A DNA stretch of 33,084 nt. It comes from Bacteroidota bacterium. Lineage in GTDB: Bacteria > Bacteroidota > Bacteroidia > Chitinophagales > Saprospiraceae. The notes below the pieces were generated by a model. It was not told where the DNA came from and ran no database searches. It worked only from the letters and a program-made list of their open reading frames with translations. The stretch lies in NCBI GenBank assembly GCA_024642665.1, contig JAHEAR010000027.1, positions 12,311-45,394 on the forward strand. Direction: 5' to 3'. A program made the translations under genes and the position numbers. How positions within the stretch are numbered: the first letter of the stretch is position 1; every line of letters starts with the position of its first letter. Shown one piece after another: positions 7,428 to 14,808 of the stretch.

Positions 7428-10400
7428 TTAATGTAATATTTTTAAGGAAATCATCCATTCATCATAATGCCCGGTTTCACCAACATCCCAGGCTTGTGCA
7501 TATCCGAATGAAAGCGTTGAGGGAAGTAATGAAAAGGTGACCATGCGAATATCAATTTGCCCTCCCAGATTAACAAATTTATTATCTGGGAAGCCGGGAT
7601 CAACGGTAGTCGTGTACAAGACAGATGAAAAAACTGTTGGCTGAATCCAATTGACAAAGAAATTGAATCCACCCAGCTTTCTAAAATGCAAGGGTGGTAT
7701 AACGAATTCAGCCATCACTTTTCCAAAACGTTGAGCGATAATAGATTTATCCGCTGTGTAACTCAAGCCCGGAAAGGCAAATGGTGCTCGATACTGTCTT
7801 GATTGTTGATAATCCAGATAGTTATTGCCAAACGCAGCAAAACCAAATCGTGTAAAGGGATTGAAGGTTTCACTAAATGAACTGCCTATGGCAGATCTCA
7901 GCCAGAGGGAAAAATGTTTGCCGGGAAGTTGTAACCCGTAATCAAGCATACCTATGACTCTTGGGTAAAATTGATTTGGAAGAGAGATCACCCTGTCCAC
8001 ATCCGTAGAACTCATCGCCATGGAGGTATATAAGGTGGCTCGAACGCCCTTTTCTGCGTCTACAGCCCCCAGTGATCCGGAGGCATTGGTATACGAGATG
8101 GAAGCATTTAGATTGGTGTAAAAATTATTATTAAAGCCTGAGAATACGATCTGCTGGAATTCAGGAGATTGATCCAGTCCATAGAATACATTTACACCAA
8201 AATTTAAATCCAATGATCTGGGAAGATCAAAAAGGAGATTTTTATCATATCCAACACCGATCCTAAGTCCTTTTCTGGATCCTTGTGAGGGACCAAATAA
8301 GTCATAAAATTCAGCATTATTCCAGGCACCATTAAAGGTGAATTGCCCTGTTTTATATTCAAACTTAACATGAAACAACTCATCATCGCCAAGGGTATCA
8401 ATAGGTACATCTTTCTCAGAAACAAGGCCATTTGTCCAGGCGCGCGGCGTGTAGGCTACAGAAAAGTCGAGTTTGCGAAAACTAAATGGGTCAGCAATAT
8501 TCATTCGGTAGCCTATGCCAATATTGTCTTTATAACCTACGACAATTGGATAGCCTGAATTGATTTTCATCTCCTTTCCGGCCTTGTATTTTCCTTCATA
8601 AGTTATAACGGTATCCAGATCAATGTCAGCTGCTCTGGCGATTGGGATCTGCCAGTCCTTTAGTTCCGGATATTTTTCAATCGTGATATTGCCTAAAAAG
8701 GAAATATTGGCCACATGATGTACTTGTTGGTTTGGAATTAAAACAGGTTGAAATCCCTTGCTTTTGAAATTAAAAGCGAATAAGGTATTGGAGTCAATCA
8801 CAGTAGGTCTGAAGAGACCGGTGATGCTGTTACTCATGGCAATTATGTTTTTGGTTTCAACCTCTACACGAAAAATGTTACTTACACCGGTATAAAAGGA
8901 AGATCCATACATGTACTTCCCATCATCAGTAAATCGAAAAGACTGGGGGGAGGCAACATGAAAATTGAAAACCGTATCCGGAACAAATACCTCGTTCCTT
9001 AAGTCTTCTGTACGGTAGAAAAGAAGCGCTTGATTACCGGCCAGATCACTAACTGCAGCGCTCAGGATAGTCCCGTCCGGTGAAATATCAATATCAAAAA
9101 TATCTTCTCCATAGGGCAGGGTGTAGATCTGATCCCAGTCATTATATAAGCTATTTTTGTTGTGATCGTCATCATTCCATTTAGCTATTCGGGTGATGGT
9201 AGAAAAACCGTTCAGGTGCTTGATGCCCCAAATAGATTCATCTGCCCGGTTAAACGCAAGATCTCCTACACGAAAATCCTTTTGCAAGAGCTTCGTTTCT
9301 TTTGTTTTGAGGTTATACGAATTCAGGTCTCTCCAGCTATCATTGTCAGTGGTATAAAATAAAATGTCATTTTTTTCATCATACGTCAGGGAAGTCACAT
9401 AGAACAGGGCAGCTCCTTTGATATCCGTCAATCGATCTAATTTTCCGGTAGCTAAATCGATAGAAGCCAAATGGGGTACCTTCCCGGTATTATTAATAGC
9501 AACGTAAATCAGGTTTCTTTTTTTGTCATATTGTGCATAGGAAACAGAGCCAATAGACTCTTCTCGGACAGGCGTCATTTCGGTTCTGGGAAATTCACTG
9601 AGAATGCCAATGTTGTTCTGCTGCCAGGTGCGTTCGAAAGCAATCCAGTCATCCCAGGCGGCTTGAATTCTGAAGCCATAAATATGATGAAACTGGCTTA
9701 CAAAAAATGCTTTGCTTCCTTTATTTCGCTTTACCCATTCAATCAATTTTTCTGGTCCATAGGTATAAGCCAGGTAACCCATAAATCTGGTTCCATAAAG
9801 ATACGAGTTTGACCTTCCTTGAAAATCAGAGGTCACACCCTCGGATTCAAGGCCCTGGGCACTATATATACGTGTTCCTTCCAGCACTCTGGTGCGGAAA
9901 ACCATTTCATCATAACTACCTAAAGCAAGACCAAGTCCTCCGCTCATCCAGGTATCCAGGTAGGAGGCGATCCCCTCGTGATACCATCTGGGGGAATAGC
10001 GTCTTGGAACGGTCATGTAGCTATACACCATCGAAACAGGGTCAAGGGCATCCGGATCCACCTTTCCTAAAAACATACTTCGATAAAACTTATCTGTTGC
10101 GGTAGCATTGTCCAGCGCGACGACGTGCACCAATTCATGATTCATCATCGTAAATACACGCTCCCCGGCAGGGCTTGTTTCAAAAGCATAACTGAAGGGC
10201 GAAAGGCCCATGCTGATCGAATTGTTTGGAACAGCAGTGGCGCCGGCATTTCCATAATCCCCAAAGTCTTGAATCAACAGGTAGATTCTTTCGGTAGGGT
10301 GGTAGTCAAATAATTTTTTGTGGAACTGTAATGCATTGTAAAAACAACGCTGCGCATGAGGGAGTACATATTTGTGCCCGAAATTATAAGAGACCAGACT

Positions 10401-10490
10401 CATTTCTTTGCTCTCAATTAATTCAAATTGGGCATTCAGACTCAGGTTGGCGGACGCCAAGACCACTATGATTAGCAGTAAGTTCCTCAT
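7428..10490 (-). CDS. Outer-membrane protein: HExxH peptidase domain, TolB-like propeller and C-terminal beta-barrel
   Basis: This 1020-residue protein has a signal peptide (residues 1-20, cleavage after LNA). Its N-terminal domain (about 25-290) contains a zinc-peptidase signature, NHELVHVV at 117-124, and a downstream WYHEGIASYLDTW at 169-181. That is the HExxH...EGxA spacing of gluzincin-like peptidase_MA proteins. Residues about 300-600 form TolB/PD40-like blades with repeated phrases such as LATGKLDRLTD, FDIDISPDG and FRFTDDGKYM. The last 370 residues alternate aromatic and polar positions like an outer-membrane beta-barrel (for example GIGYRMNIADPFSF and FGFAAFGNNYLDYQQ). Peptidase activity is predicted from the motif only, and its substrate is unknown. 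It is first in a likely minus-strand unit with the PrsW-type gene. Confidence 0.75.
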   Translation of the reverse strand: MRNLLLIIVVLASANLSLNAQFELIESKEMSLVSYNFGHKYVLPHAQRCFYNALQFHKKLFDYHPTERIYLLIQDFGDYGNAGATAVPNNSISMGLSPFSYAFETSPAGERVFTMMNHELVHVVALDNATATDKFYRSMFLGKVDPDALDPVSMVYSYMTVPRRYSPRWYHEGIASYLDTWMSGGLGLALGSYDEMVFRTRVLEGTRIYSAQGLESEGVTSDFQGRSNSYLYGTRFMGYLAYTYGPEKLIEWVKRNKGSKAFFVSQFHHIYGFRIQAAWDDWIAFERTWQQNNIGILSEFPRTEMTPVREESIGSVSYAQYDKKRNLIYVAINNTGKVPHLASIDLATGKLDRLTDIKGAALFYVTSLTYDEKNDILFYTTDNDSWRDLNSYNLKTKETKLLQKDFRVGDLAFNRADESIWGIKHLNGFSTITRIAKWNDDDHNKNSLYNDWDQIYTLPYGEDIFDIDISPDGTILSAAVSDLAGNQALLFYRTEDLRNEVFVPDTVFNFHVASPQSFRFTDDGKYMYGSSFYTGVSNIFRVEVETKNIIAMSNSITGLFRPTVIDSNTLFAFNFKSKGFQPVLIPNQQVHHVANISFLGNITIEKYPELKDWQIPIARAADIDLDTVITYEGKYKAGKEMKINSGYPIVVGYKDNIGIGYRMNIADPFSFRKLDFSVAYTPRAWTNGLVSEKDVPIDTLGDDELFHVKFEYKTGQFTFNGAWNNAEFYDLFGPSQGSRKGLRIGVGYDKNLLFDLPRSLDLNFGVNVFYGLDQSPEFQQIVFSGFNNNFYTNLNASISYTNASGSLGAVDAEKGVRATLYTSMAMSSTDVDRVISLPNQFYPRVIGMLDYGLQLPGKHFSLWLRSAIGSSFSETFNPFTRFGFAAFGNNYLDYQQSRQYRAPFAFPGLSYTADKSIIAQRFGKVMAEFVIPPLHFRKLGGFNFFVNWIQPTVFSSVLYTTTVDPGFPDNKFVNLGGQIDIRMVTFSLLPSTLSFGYAQAWDVGETGHYDEWMISLKILH

Positions 10491-10550
10491 ATCTTGTTTT
10501 TCGTTTGTTATGACTCGTAAGATAAGCTATTAAATCTGGTTAACAAACAG

Positions 10551-10586
10551 AAAAAAGGCAGGTAACTTCTGGAAGCTACCTGCCTT
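10551..10586 (-). terminator. Intrinsic terminator after the 9-residue-repeat gene
   Basis: The arms AAGGCAGGTA (10555-10564) and TACCTGCCTT (10577-10586) pair perfectly, and the interior CTTC/GAAG extends the stem past one mismatch. Read on the minus strand, the hairpin runs into six T (complement of 10551-10556). A second 7-bp inverted repeat, CATGTTT-AATC-AAACATG (10588-10605), lies between it and the stop codon at 10614. Confidence 0.85.
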
Positions 10587-10613
10587 GCATGTTTAATCAA
10601 ACATGTTTGGGGT

Positions 10614-11822
10614 TTATCTGAATTTCTTTTCTAACTTTTTGAATTGTCCTGCACGAACAACGGTAGAAAAGGTTTCGTTTTTAACGATTTTTTCAAAAGC
10701 CGGATCATTAGCGATGGCTGTAAAATTAGCATCTGCTGCCAGTTTTGTAAATGATGGTGAATTCGCAAGCTTCAGCCAAGATGGGTTTGAAATGATTTTG
10801 GAGCATTTTGCATTTGTATAGCAAACTTGAAACTCTTTTTTCTGCATGATCGTAGTCATCTGATTCTGACTAATCAGCTTGTTGAAATTTGGGTTTTTAG
10901 CCAGCGTGTTGAAGTTTTCAGAAGTAAAGATCTGGAATGCGGCAGGGTTCTTAGCCAGTTTATCAAAATTATCAGATTTTACAAATTTTTGAAAATTAGG
11001 ATCAACTACGACATCTGCGAAAGAACCAAACGTTTCACTTCTTGAAAGTTTCTGAAAAGATTCAGATTTAACGAGTTTCTGGAACTCAGGGTTATTGACC
11101 AGATTTGCATAGTCTGTGCTAACATTGGCTATAGATTTGAAATCTCCACTTCGGGCCAACTTCATTTTGTCCTGATCCTGAATCAATTGAGCAAAAGCAT
11201 TATTGGTCACTACGGTTTCAAAACTTTGAGATCTAAGCAGCTCAGAAAAGTTTTCGTCTTTCGCCAGTTTGTTGATGGAAGGATTATTGGCCAATGTATT
11301 AAATGATTCAGAGGCTACGAGATCCTCAAAGCCGGCACCTCTTTTAAGTTCCTTGTACTTTTCATCATTCAACAGGTTTACTAATTTGTCATCTGCAGCA
11401 ACTGCTGTATACTCGCTGCTACGTGCCAGTGCATCAAAATCTTCTGACTTTATTATTTCCTTCATTTTGGGATCGTTGGCAAGGTCATAAAGCGCATCGT
11501 TGGCAACAACACTTGTGAACTCCTGGCTTCTGGCGAGCTCAGTAAACAATGGAGATTTCATTAAGTCGCGGAAATCTTCATCAGCCATTAATTTCTGAAA
11601 GTCATCATTTTGTAATAATTGCTGAACGTCAGCGCCATCCAGATCAATCGGAGCAGTTTGTCCGCTTGCATTGTACTTGCCTGCAGGATTTATGCCATCT
11701 ATACCGGAGCCTGATGCATCAGCGGATGACATATTGAAACTGCCACCTAAAATGTAGTATCCACCAATCGCAAGAACGATAACAGCTAATACTGAGAATA
11801 GAATTTTTTTTGATTTTTCCAT
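10614..11822 (-). CDS. Membrane-anchored protein made of about 37 nine-residue repeats
   Basis: This 402-residue protein is not recognised by family. Residues 1-6 are basic, a single membrane helix spans about 7-25, and a Gly/Ser/Asp-rich linker fills 26-63. From Val66 to the C-terminus the sequence divides into about 37 consecutive units of nine residues (31 exact, six with one- to three-residue indels). The consensus is aromatic/aliphatic-x-x-Leu-aliphatic-x-(S/N/D)-x-x, for example FQKLMADED, FNTLANNPS and FTKLAADAN. A Cys pair occurs at the starts or middles of two adjacent units (FQVCYTNAK, CSKIISNPS). The units recall the Asn/Asp-Pro rhythm of STI1-type helices but are shorter and more regular. 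A periplasmic rod or solenoid is the simplest guess (inference). The gene is monocistronic, with its own terminator and a complex upstream region. Confidence 0.8.
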   Translation of the reverse strand: MEKSKKILFSVLAVIVLAIGGYYILGGSFNMSSADASGSGIDGINPAGKYNASGQTAPIDLDGADVQQLLQNDDFQKLMADEDFRDLMKSPLFTELARSQEFTSVVANDALYDLANDPKMKEIIKSEDFDALARSSEYTAVAADDKLVNLLNDEKYKELKRGAGFEDLVASESFNTLANNPSINKLAKDENFSELLRSQSFETVVTNNAFAQLIQDQDKMKLARSGDFKSIANVSTDYANLVNNPEFQKLVKSESFQKLSRSETFGSFADVVVDPNFQKFVKSDNFDKLAKNPAAFQIFTSENFNTLAKNPNFNKLISQNQMTTIMQKKEFQVCYTNAKCSKIISNPSWLKLANSPSFTKLAADANFTAIANDPAFEKIVKNETFSTVVRAGQFKKLEKKFR

Positions 11823-11921
11823 GATATTGTTTTGTTTAATGTTAAAAGAGAATTGGTTAAAATGAATTGGGTGTTATGCAATTTGATTTGTCGTTTTGAA
11901 TCTTTATTCGTTTTGACACCA

Positions 11922-11929
11922 CAAACTTA
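11922..11929 (-). promoter_or_regulatory. Candidate Bacteroidota -7 box for the repeat-protein gene
   Basis: On the minus strand this reads TAAGTTTG, an exact match to the TAnnTTTG consensus used by the main Bacteroidota sigma factor. It lies about 100 nt upstream of the start codon. No TTG-type -33 element is present at the usual distance. That position is taken by the phased palindromes beginning at 11951, which would suit an activator-dependent promoter (inference). Confidence 0.4.
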
Positions 11930-11950
11930 TACACATTTTTTTCGAAATTC

Positions 11951-12010
11951 TATTAATTCTCTCTAATCGAAATTAATATCCTCTAAGGTCTATTAGAACG
12001 CTCTAATAAG
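11951..12010. repeat. Three 20-bp-phased copies of a palindromic operator-like site
   Basis: Three consecutive 20-bp units (11951-11970, 11971-11990, 11991-12010) each have an AT-rich left part and CTCTAA at the same offset (11961, 11981, 12001). The third is a clean palindrome, ATTAGA-ACGC-TCTAAT (11992-12007), extendable by one base pair. The first reads ATTAAT-TCTC-TCTAAT, and the second ATTAAT-ATCC-TCTAAG. A 20-bp period is close to two helical turns, placing the sites on nearly the same DNA face. Cooperative binding of a dimeric regulator is the natural reading (inference); the regulator is unknown. Confidence 0.65.
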
Positions 12011-12097
12011 TTTGCTAAAACATCCTCTTGAATAGTGCTGGAAGTCAATAAAGACAGCAATATCGTACGTCAACGAAGATTTTATGTTTTGTTTGAT

Positions 12098-12113
12098 ATT
12101 AGAAAATTCTAAT
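12098..12113. promoter_or_regulatory. Fourth, perfect copy of the palindrome ATTAGA-N4-TCTAAT
   Basis: ATTAGA (12098-12103) and TCTAAT (12108-12113) flank a 4-nt spacer, identical in arms and spacing to the site at 11992-12007. Its left edge is exactly 106 bp from that site, near ten helical turns, which would permit looping (inference). It lies on the serine hydrolase side of the spacer. Confidence 0.6.
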
Positions 12114-12251
12114 GTTTTTTGATTCATATTTTATTTGTTTTTCTCTTTTATCAGAGATTATTTAATAAGCCTGTTCTGTTTTTTATGCTTGATCATGCCA
12201 TACGGGGTTATCCTGAAACCATGCGCATCACTATTCTTCTTTAAATATATA

Positions 12252-12285
12252 TTGATCTTCCGGATGATAGGAATTAGTACATTTG
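12252..12285 (+). promoter_or_regulatory. Candidate -33/-7 promoter for the serine hydrolase gene
   Basis: The -7 box TACATTTG (12278-12285) matches TAnnTTTG exactly. A TTG (12252-12254) lies 23 bp upstream, at the long end of the accepted spacing. Transcription would begin roughly 40 nt before the ATG at 12331. Confidence 0.4.
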
Positions 12286-12330
12286 TCCACCCTTAGTTCA
12301 ATTTATATCTGATGGCCAACTACTTGCCTT

Positions 12331-13659
12331 ATGAAAGCACTTCTTTTAAATTTATTGGTGACGATCGGCTTGGGCGTCACGTCTGGTGTAGCCCAGGAAG
12401 TTAATAGTTCTAAGCTGGATAGTCTGTTTGAGCAATTGACCATAAATGACCAGGCGATGGGGTCCGTTGCTATCGCCACTGCCGGAGAAGTAATCTATCA
12501 AAAGGCGATTGGGTATAGTGTAATGAATGAGACTGAAAAAATACCGGCCTCCCCAATGACGAAGTACAGGATTGGATCCGTGTCCAAAATGTTTACCGCC
12601 ACCATGATTTTTCAACTTGTGGAGTCCAAAAAGATCAAATTGGACGAATTGCTTAGTACCTATTTCCCGTCTATTCCTAATGCCGATCGTATCAAACTTA
12701 GAAATTTGTTGAATCACAGAAGCGGAATACACAATTTTACGAATGATGAGGCATATATGACGTATAATGAAGTTCCAAAAACACAGGAAGAAATGGTTTC
12801 TATCATCGCTGCTGCAGGGAGTGATTTTGAACCGGATGCAAAAGCAGAATATAGTAATTCAAACTTTGTTTTATTGGGGTATATCATTGAGTCAGTCACC
12901 GGTAAGTCCTATGCAGATAATTTGGAAAAACGCATTGCGTCTAAGCTGAAATTGGCAGATACGTATGTCGGGGGTAAGACTAATCCAAAAAACAAGGAAG
13001 CTTATTCGTATGTGATGATGGGTGCATGGATCCCATATTCAGAGACGGATATGAGTATTCCCGGAGGCGCCGGAGCGGTTGTTTCCACGCCAACAGATAT
13101 GGTGAAATTTATCGATGGCTTATTTTCCGGAAAACTAGTTTCTCAAGGCAGTCTGGATCAAATGAAAACGCTAACCGATAACTATGGTATGGGGATGTTT
13201 CGTATTCCATTCTATGAGCGATCAGGTTATGGGCACAATGGTAGTATTGATGCCTTCACCTCTAGTCTTGCTTACTTTCCGGAAGACAAACTCGCTATTG
13301 CCTATTGCACCAATGGACAAGTTTATCCAATGAATGAAATTATCGTAGGGGCCCTGAGTATTGTGTTTGACAGAGCTTATACCATTCCAACCTTTATCAC
13401 TATTAGTCTTAATGCGGAAGAACTTGACCAATACCCCGGTGTATATGCCAGTACAACTTTTCCATTAAAATTGACCGTCACCAGAGAAGACAGCACATTA
13501 TTTATTCAGGCGGAGGGTCAGATGAAAATTCCCCTGGAGGCGACGGCAATGGATAAATTCAAATTTGATCCTGCCGGGATACTAATCGATTTTAACCGGA
13601 CCAGAAACGAATTAACTTTAAATCAAGGAGGAGGGACATATGTTTTTACCAGACAATAA
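12331..13659 (+). CDS. Exported serine hydrolase, beta-lactamase/PBP (class C-like) family
   Basis: This 442-residue protein has a signal peptide ending GVAQ at 19-22. The beta-lactamase-fold motifs are all present: SVSK at 83-86 (nucleophile Ser83, Lys86), YSN at 174-176, and HNG at 302-304 in place of KTG. This set is typical of the S12 family of esterases, D-aminopeptidases and carboxypeptidase-like enzymes rather than of true resistance lactamases. A C-terminal beta domain (about 355-442, starting EELDQYPGVYAS) resembles the lipocalin-like DUF3471 extension often fused to this family. The substrate is unknown. It lies divergent from the repeat protein gene, with a candidate promoter at 12252-12285, and is followed by a non-coding repeat field. 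Confidence 0.9.
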   Translation: MKALLLNLLVTIGLGVTSGVAQEVNSSKLDSLFEQLTINDQAMGSVAIATAGEVIYQKAIGYSVMNETEKIPASPMTKYRIGSVSKMFTATMIFQLVESKKIKLDELLSTYFPSIPNADRIKLRNLLNHRSGIHNFTNDEAYMTYNEVPKTQEEMVSIIAAAGSDFEPDAKAEYSNSNFVLLGYIIESVTGKSYADNLEKRIASKLKLADTYVGGKTNPKNKEAYSYVMMGAWIPYSETDMSIPGGAGAVVSTPTDMVKFIDGLFSGKLVSQGSLDQMKTLTDNYGMGMFRIPFYERSGYGHNGSIDAFTSSLAYFPEDKLAIAYCTNGQVYPMNEIIVGALSIVFDRAYTIPTFITISLNAEELDQYPGVYASTTFPLKLTVTREDSTLFIQAEGQMKIPLEATAMDKFKFDPAGILIDFNRTRNELTLNQGGGTYVFTRQ

Positions 13660-13679
13660 TGGCGGAAACATTTGTCTGT

Positions 13680-13794
13680 TGATTTAGTGATTTAGTGATG
13701 TGGTGATTGGGTGATGAGTGATAAGTGATGTGGTGATTGGGTGATGAGTGATAAGTGATGGGTGATGCTGTGATTGAGTGATATGGTGATTCGG
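13680..13794. repeat. TGAT-phased array with a perfect 30-bp tandem duplication
   Basis: Fifteen TGAT words occur at intervals of only 7 or 8 bp across 115 bp, separated by short G-rich spacers (ttag, gtgg, tggg, gag, aag). Within it, a 30-bp unit is duplicated perfectly and in tandem (13701-13730 and 13731-13760). Strand composition is extremely skewed: the plus strand is almost free of C. Confidence 0.9.
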
Positions 13795-13810
13795 TTAGAG
13801 AAATTAGCTT

Positions 13811-13908
13811 GCCCTCTGCCCCATGCTCTTCGCCCCATGCCCCATGCCCTCTGCCCCATGCCCTCTGCTCTTCGCCCCATGCCCCATGCCCCATGCTCTT
13901 CGCCCCAT
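13811..13908. repeat. Heptamer array of 14 units drawn from three 7-bp words
   Basis: The 98 bp split without remainder into 14 heptamers, each exactly one of three words: GCCCTCT (A), GCCCCAT (B) or GCTCTTC (C). The order is A B C B B A B A C B B B C B. All units begin with GC. The plus strand is C-rich and G-poor, opposite in skew to the neighbouring TGAT array. There is no spacer, so this is not a CRISPR array. Period 7 is not a multiple of 3, so it is unlikely to be coding. Confidence 0.92.
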
Positions 13909-14170
13909 GCTTTTTGTCCCAGGTCTAAAATTCTAAAGTCTCATTTGATGATGGGTGTTCCGCTGTTGCGGAAAGTGATTGAGTGATGAAAATTTAACAA
14001 GAACTTTAAAAGAGCCATCGGCATGACACCATACGTGTATATTATAATGGAACGTGGTGTGAGTACAAATCATTAATTTGGGTTTAAGTCGGTTTGGTTT
14101 GACGGCTGTTTTTGTACCTTGACTCAAGAATTGCACGTCGACATTTCCGGGGTAGAGGTATATTTAAAAA

Positions 14171-14689
14171 ATGGCTGTAATACTTGAAACAGAAAGACTG
14201 ATACTCCGTGAATTTGTCATAGAGGACGCTCCATTCATGTTGAAGCTTGTCAATGATCCTTCCTGGCTCAAATACATAGGCGATCGGAATGTGCATTCGA
14301 TAGAGGATGCAGAACAATACGTATTGAACGGTGCTTTAAAGAGTTATGCTACGCTAGGATTTGGATTTTATGTAGTCGTATGGAAGCATAGTCAGCTGCT
14401 GATAGGTACCTGTGGGCTCACAAAACGTGATTTTTTAGATATACCGGATTTTGGATTTGCGTTTCTACCTGAATTTACCGGAAAGGGATATGCGTTTGAA
14501 GCTGCTGAAGCAACTCTGGCATATGCCGGATCAGCACTTGGGATTAAAGAACTTGCAGCTATCACGTTACCTCTCAATACGAGATCCATCCGGCTCCTCC
14601 TTAAGTTGGGATTTGCCTTTAAGAAGTCATTATTCGAGGATAGGGAGCAGTTGGATTTGTATAGAATTACCTTAAAATCGTCGATTTAG
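14171..14689 (+). CDS. GNAT family N-acetyltransferase (RimJ/RimL type)
   Basis: This 172-residue protein is a full-length acetyltransferase_3-type GNAT. It opens with the family-typical LETERLILREF (residues 5-15), has a central strand IGTCGLTKRD (78-87) and the acetyl-CoA pyrophosphate loop FTGKGYA at 102-108 after beta4. It ends with the NTRSIRLLLKLGFAF segment that follows the catalytic strand. RimJ/RimL members acetylate protein N-termini, amino acids or antibiotics; the substrate here cannot be told. It begins at the first ATG after the gene-free repeat field, and the next gene starts 119 bp downstream on the same strand. Confidence 0.88.
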   Translation: MAVILETERLILREFVIEDAPFMLKLVNDPSWLKYIGDRNVHSIEDAEQYVLNGALKSYATLGFGFYVVVWKHSQLLIGTCGLTKRDFLDIPDFGFAFLPEFTGKGYAFEAAEATLAYAGSALGIKELAAITLPLNTRSIRLLLKLGFAFKKSLFEDREQLDLYRITLKSSI

Positions 14690-14808
14690 GGGCTTAATAA
14701 CATTGACTAATGGCTTGAAATGGCCTAAATGCATTCTTCGGATGCCTCTGTCTTCAGTAATTTTTACGATTTTCGCACCTCATTTTAAAGACTAAATCCA
14801 TTTTACAG

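Larger units (their letters stand above)
11823..12330. other. 508-bp divergent intergenic regulatory region
   Basis: No gene was found. This AT-rich spacer separates the divergently transcribed 9-residue-repeat gene (minus) and the serine hydrolase gene (plus). It contains a -7-like box on the minus strand, three 20-bp-phased copies of a palindromic site, a fourth copy 106 bp from the third, and a candidate promoter for the hydrolase. The octamer TCGAAATT also occurs twice, 25 bp apart (11942-11949 and 11967-11974). Confidence 0.8.
13660..14170. other. 511-bp gene-free stretch containing two short-period repeat arrays
   Basis: No credible gene. The open frames through this stretch are low-complexity artefacts of the arrays at 13680-13794 and 13811-13908. 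The remaining 260 bp before the GNAT gene is plain AT-rich sequence, with two more TGAT words near 13975-13985. No clear terminator was found for the upstream hydrolase gene. Confidence 0.8.

Noticed and set aside
12331-13659. Antibiotic-resistance beta-lactamase
   Set aside because: HNG replaces the KTG triad and a DUF3471-like C-terminal domain is fused, both typical of S12 esterase/peptidase relatives rather than resistance enzymes.
13646-13894. Open frames across the two repeat arrays (both strands)
   Set aside because: Products are low-complexity peptides such as Gly/Trp/Glu/His runs created by 7-bp repetition read in shifting frames; no start context or homology.
13811-13908. Possible CRISPR array
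   Set aside because: Units are contiguous heptamers without unique spacers, and no cas gene is in the window.
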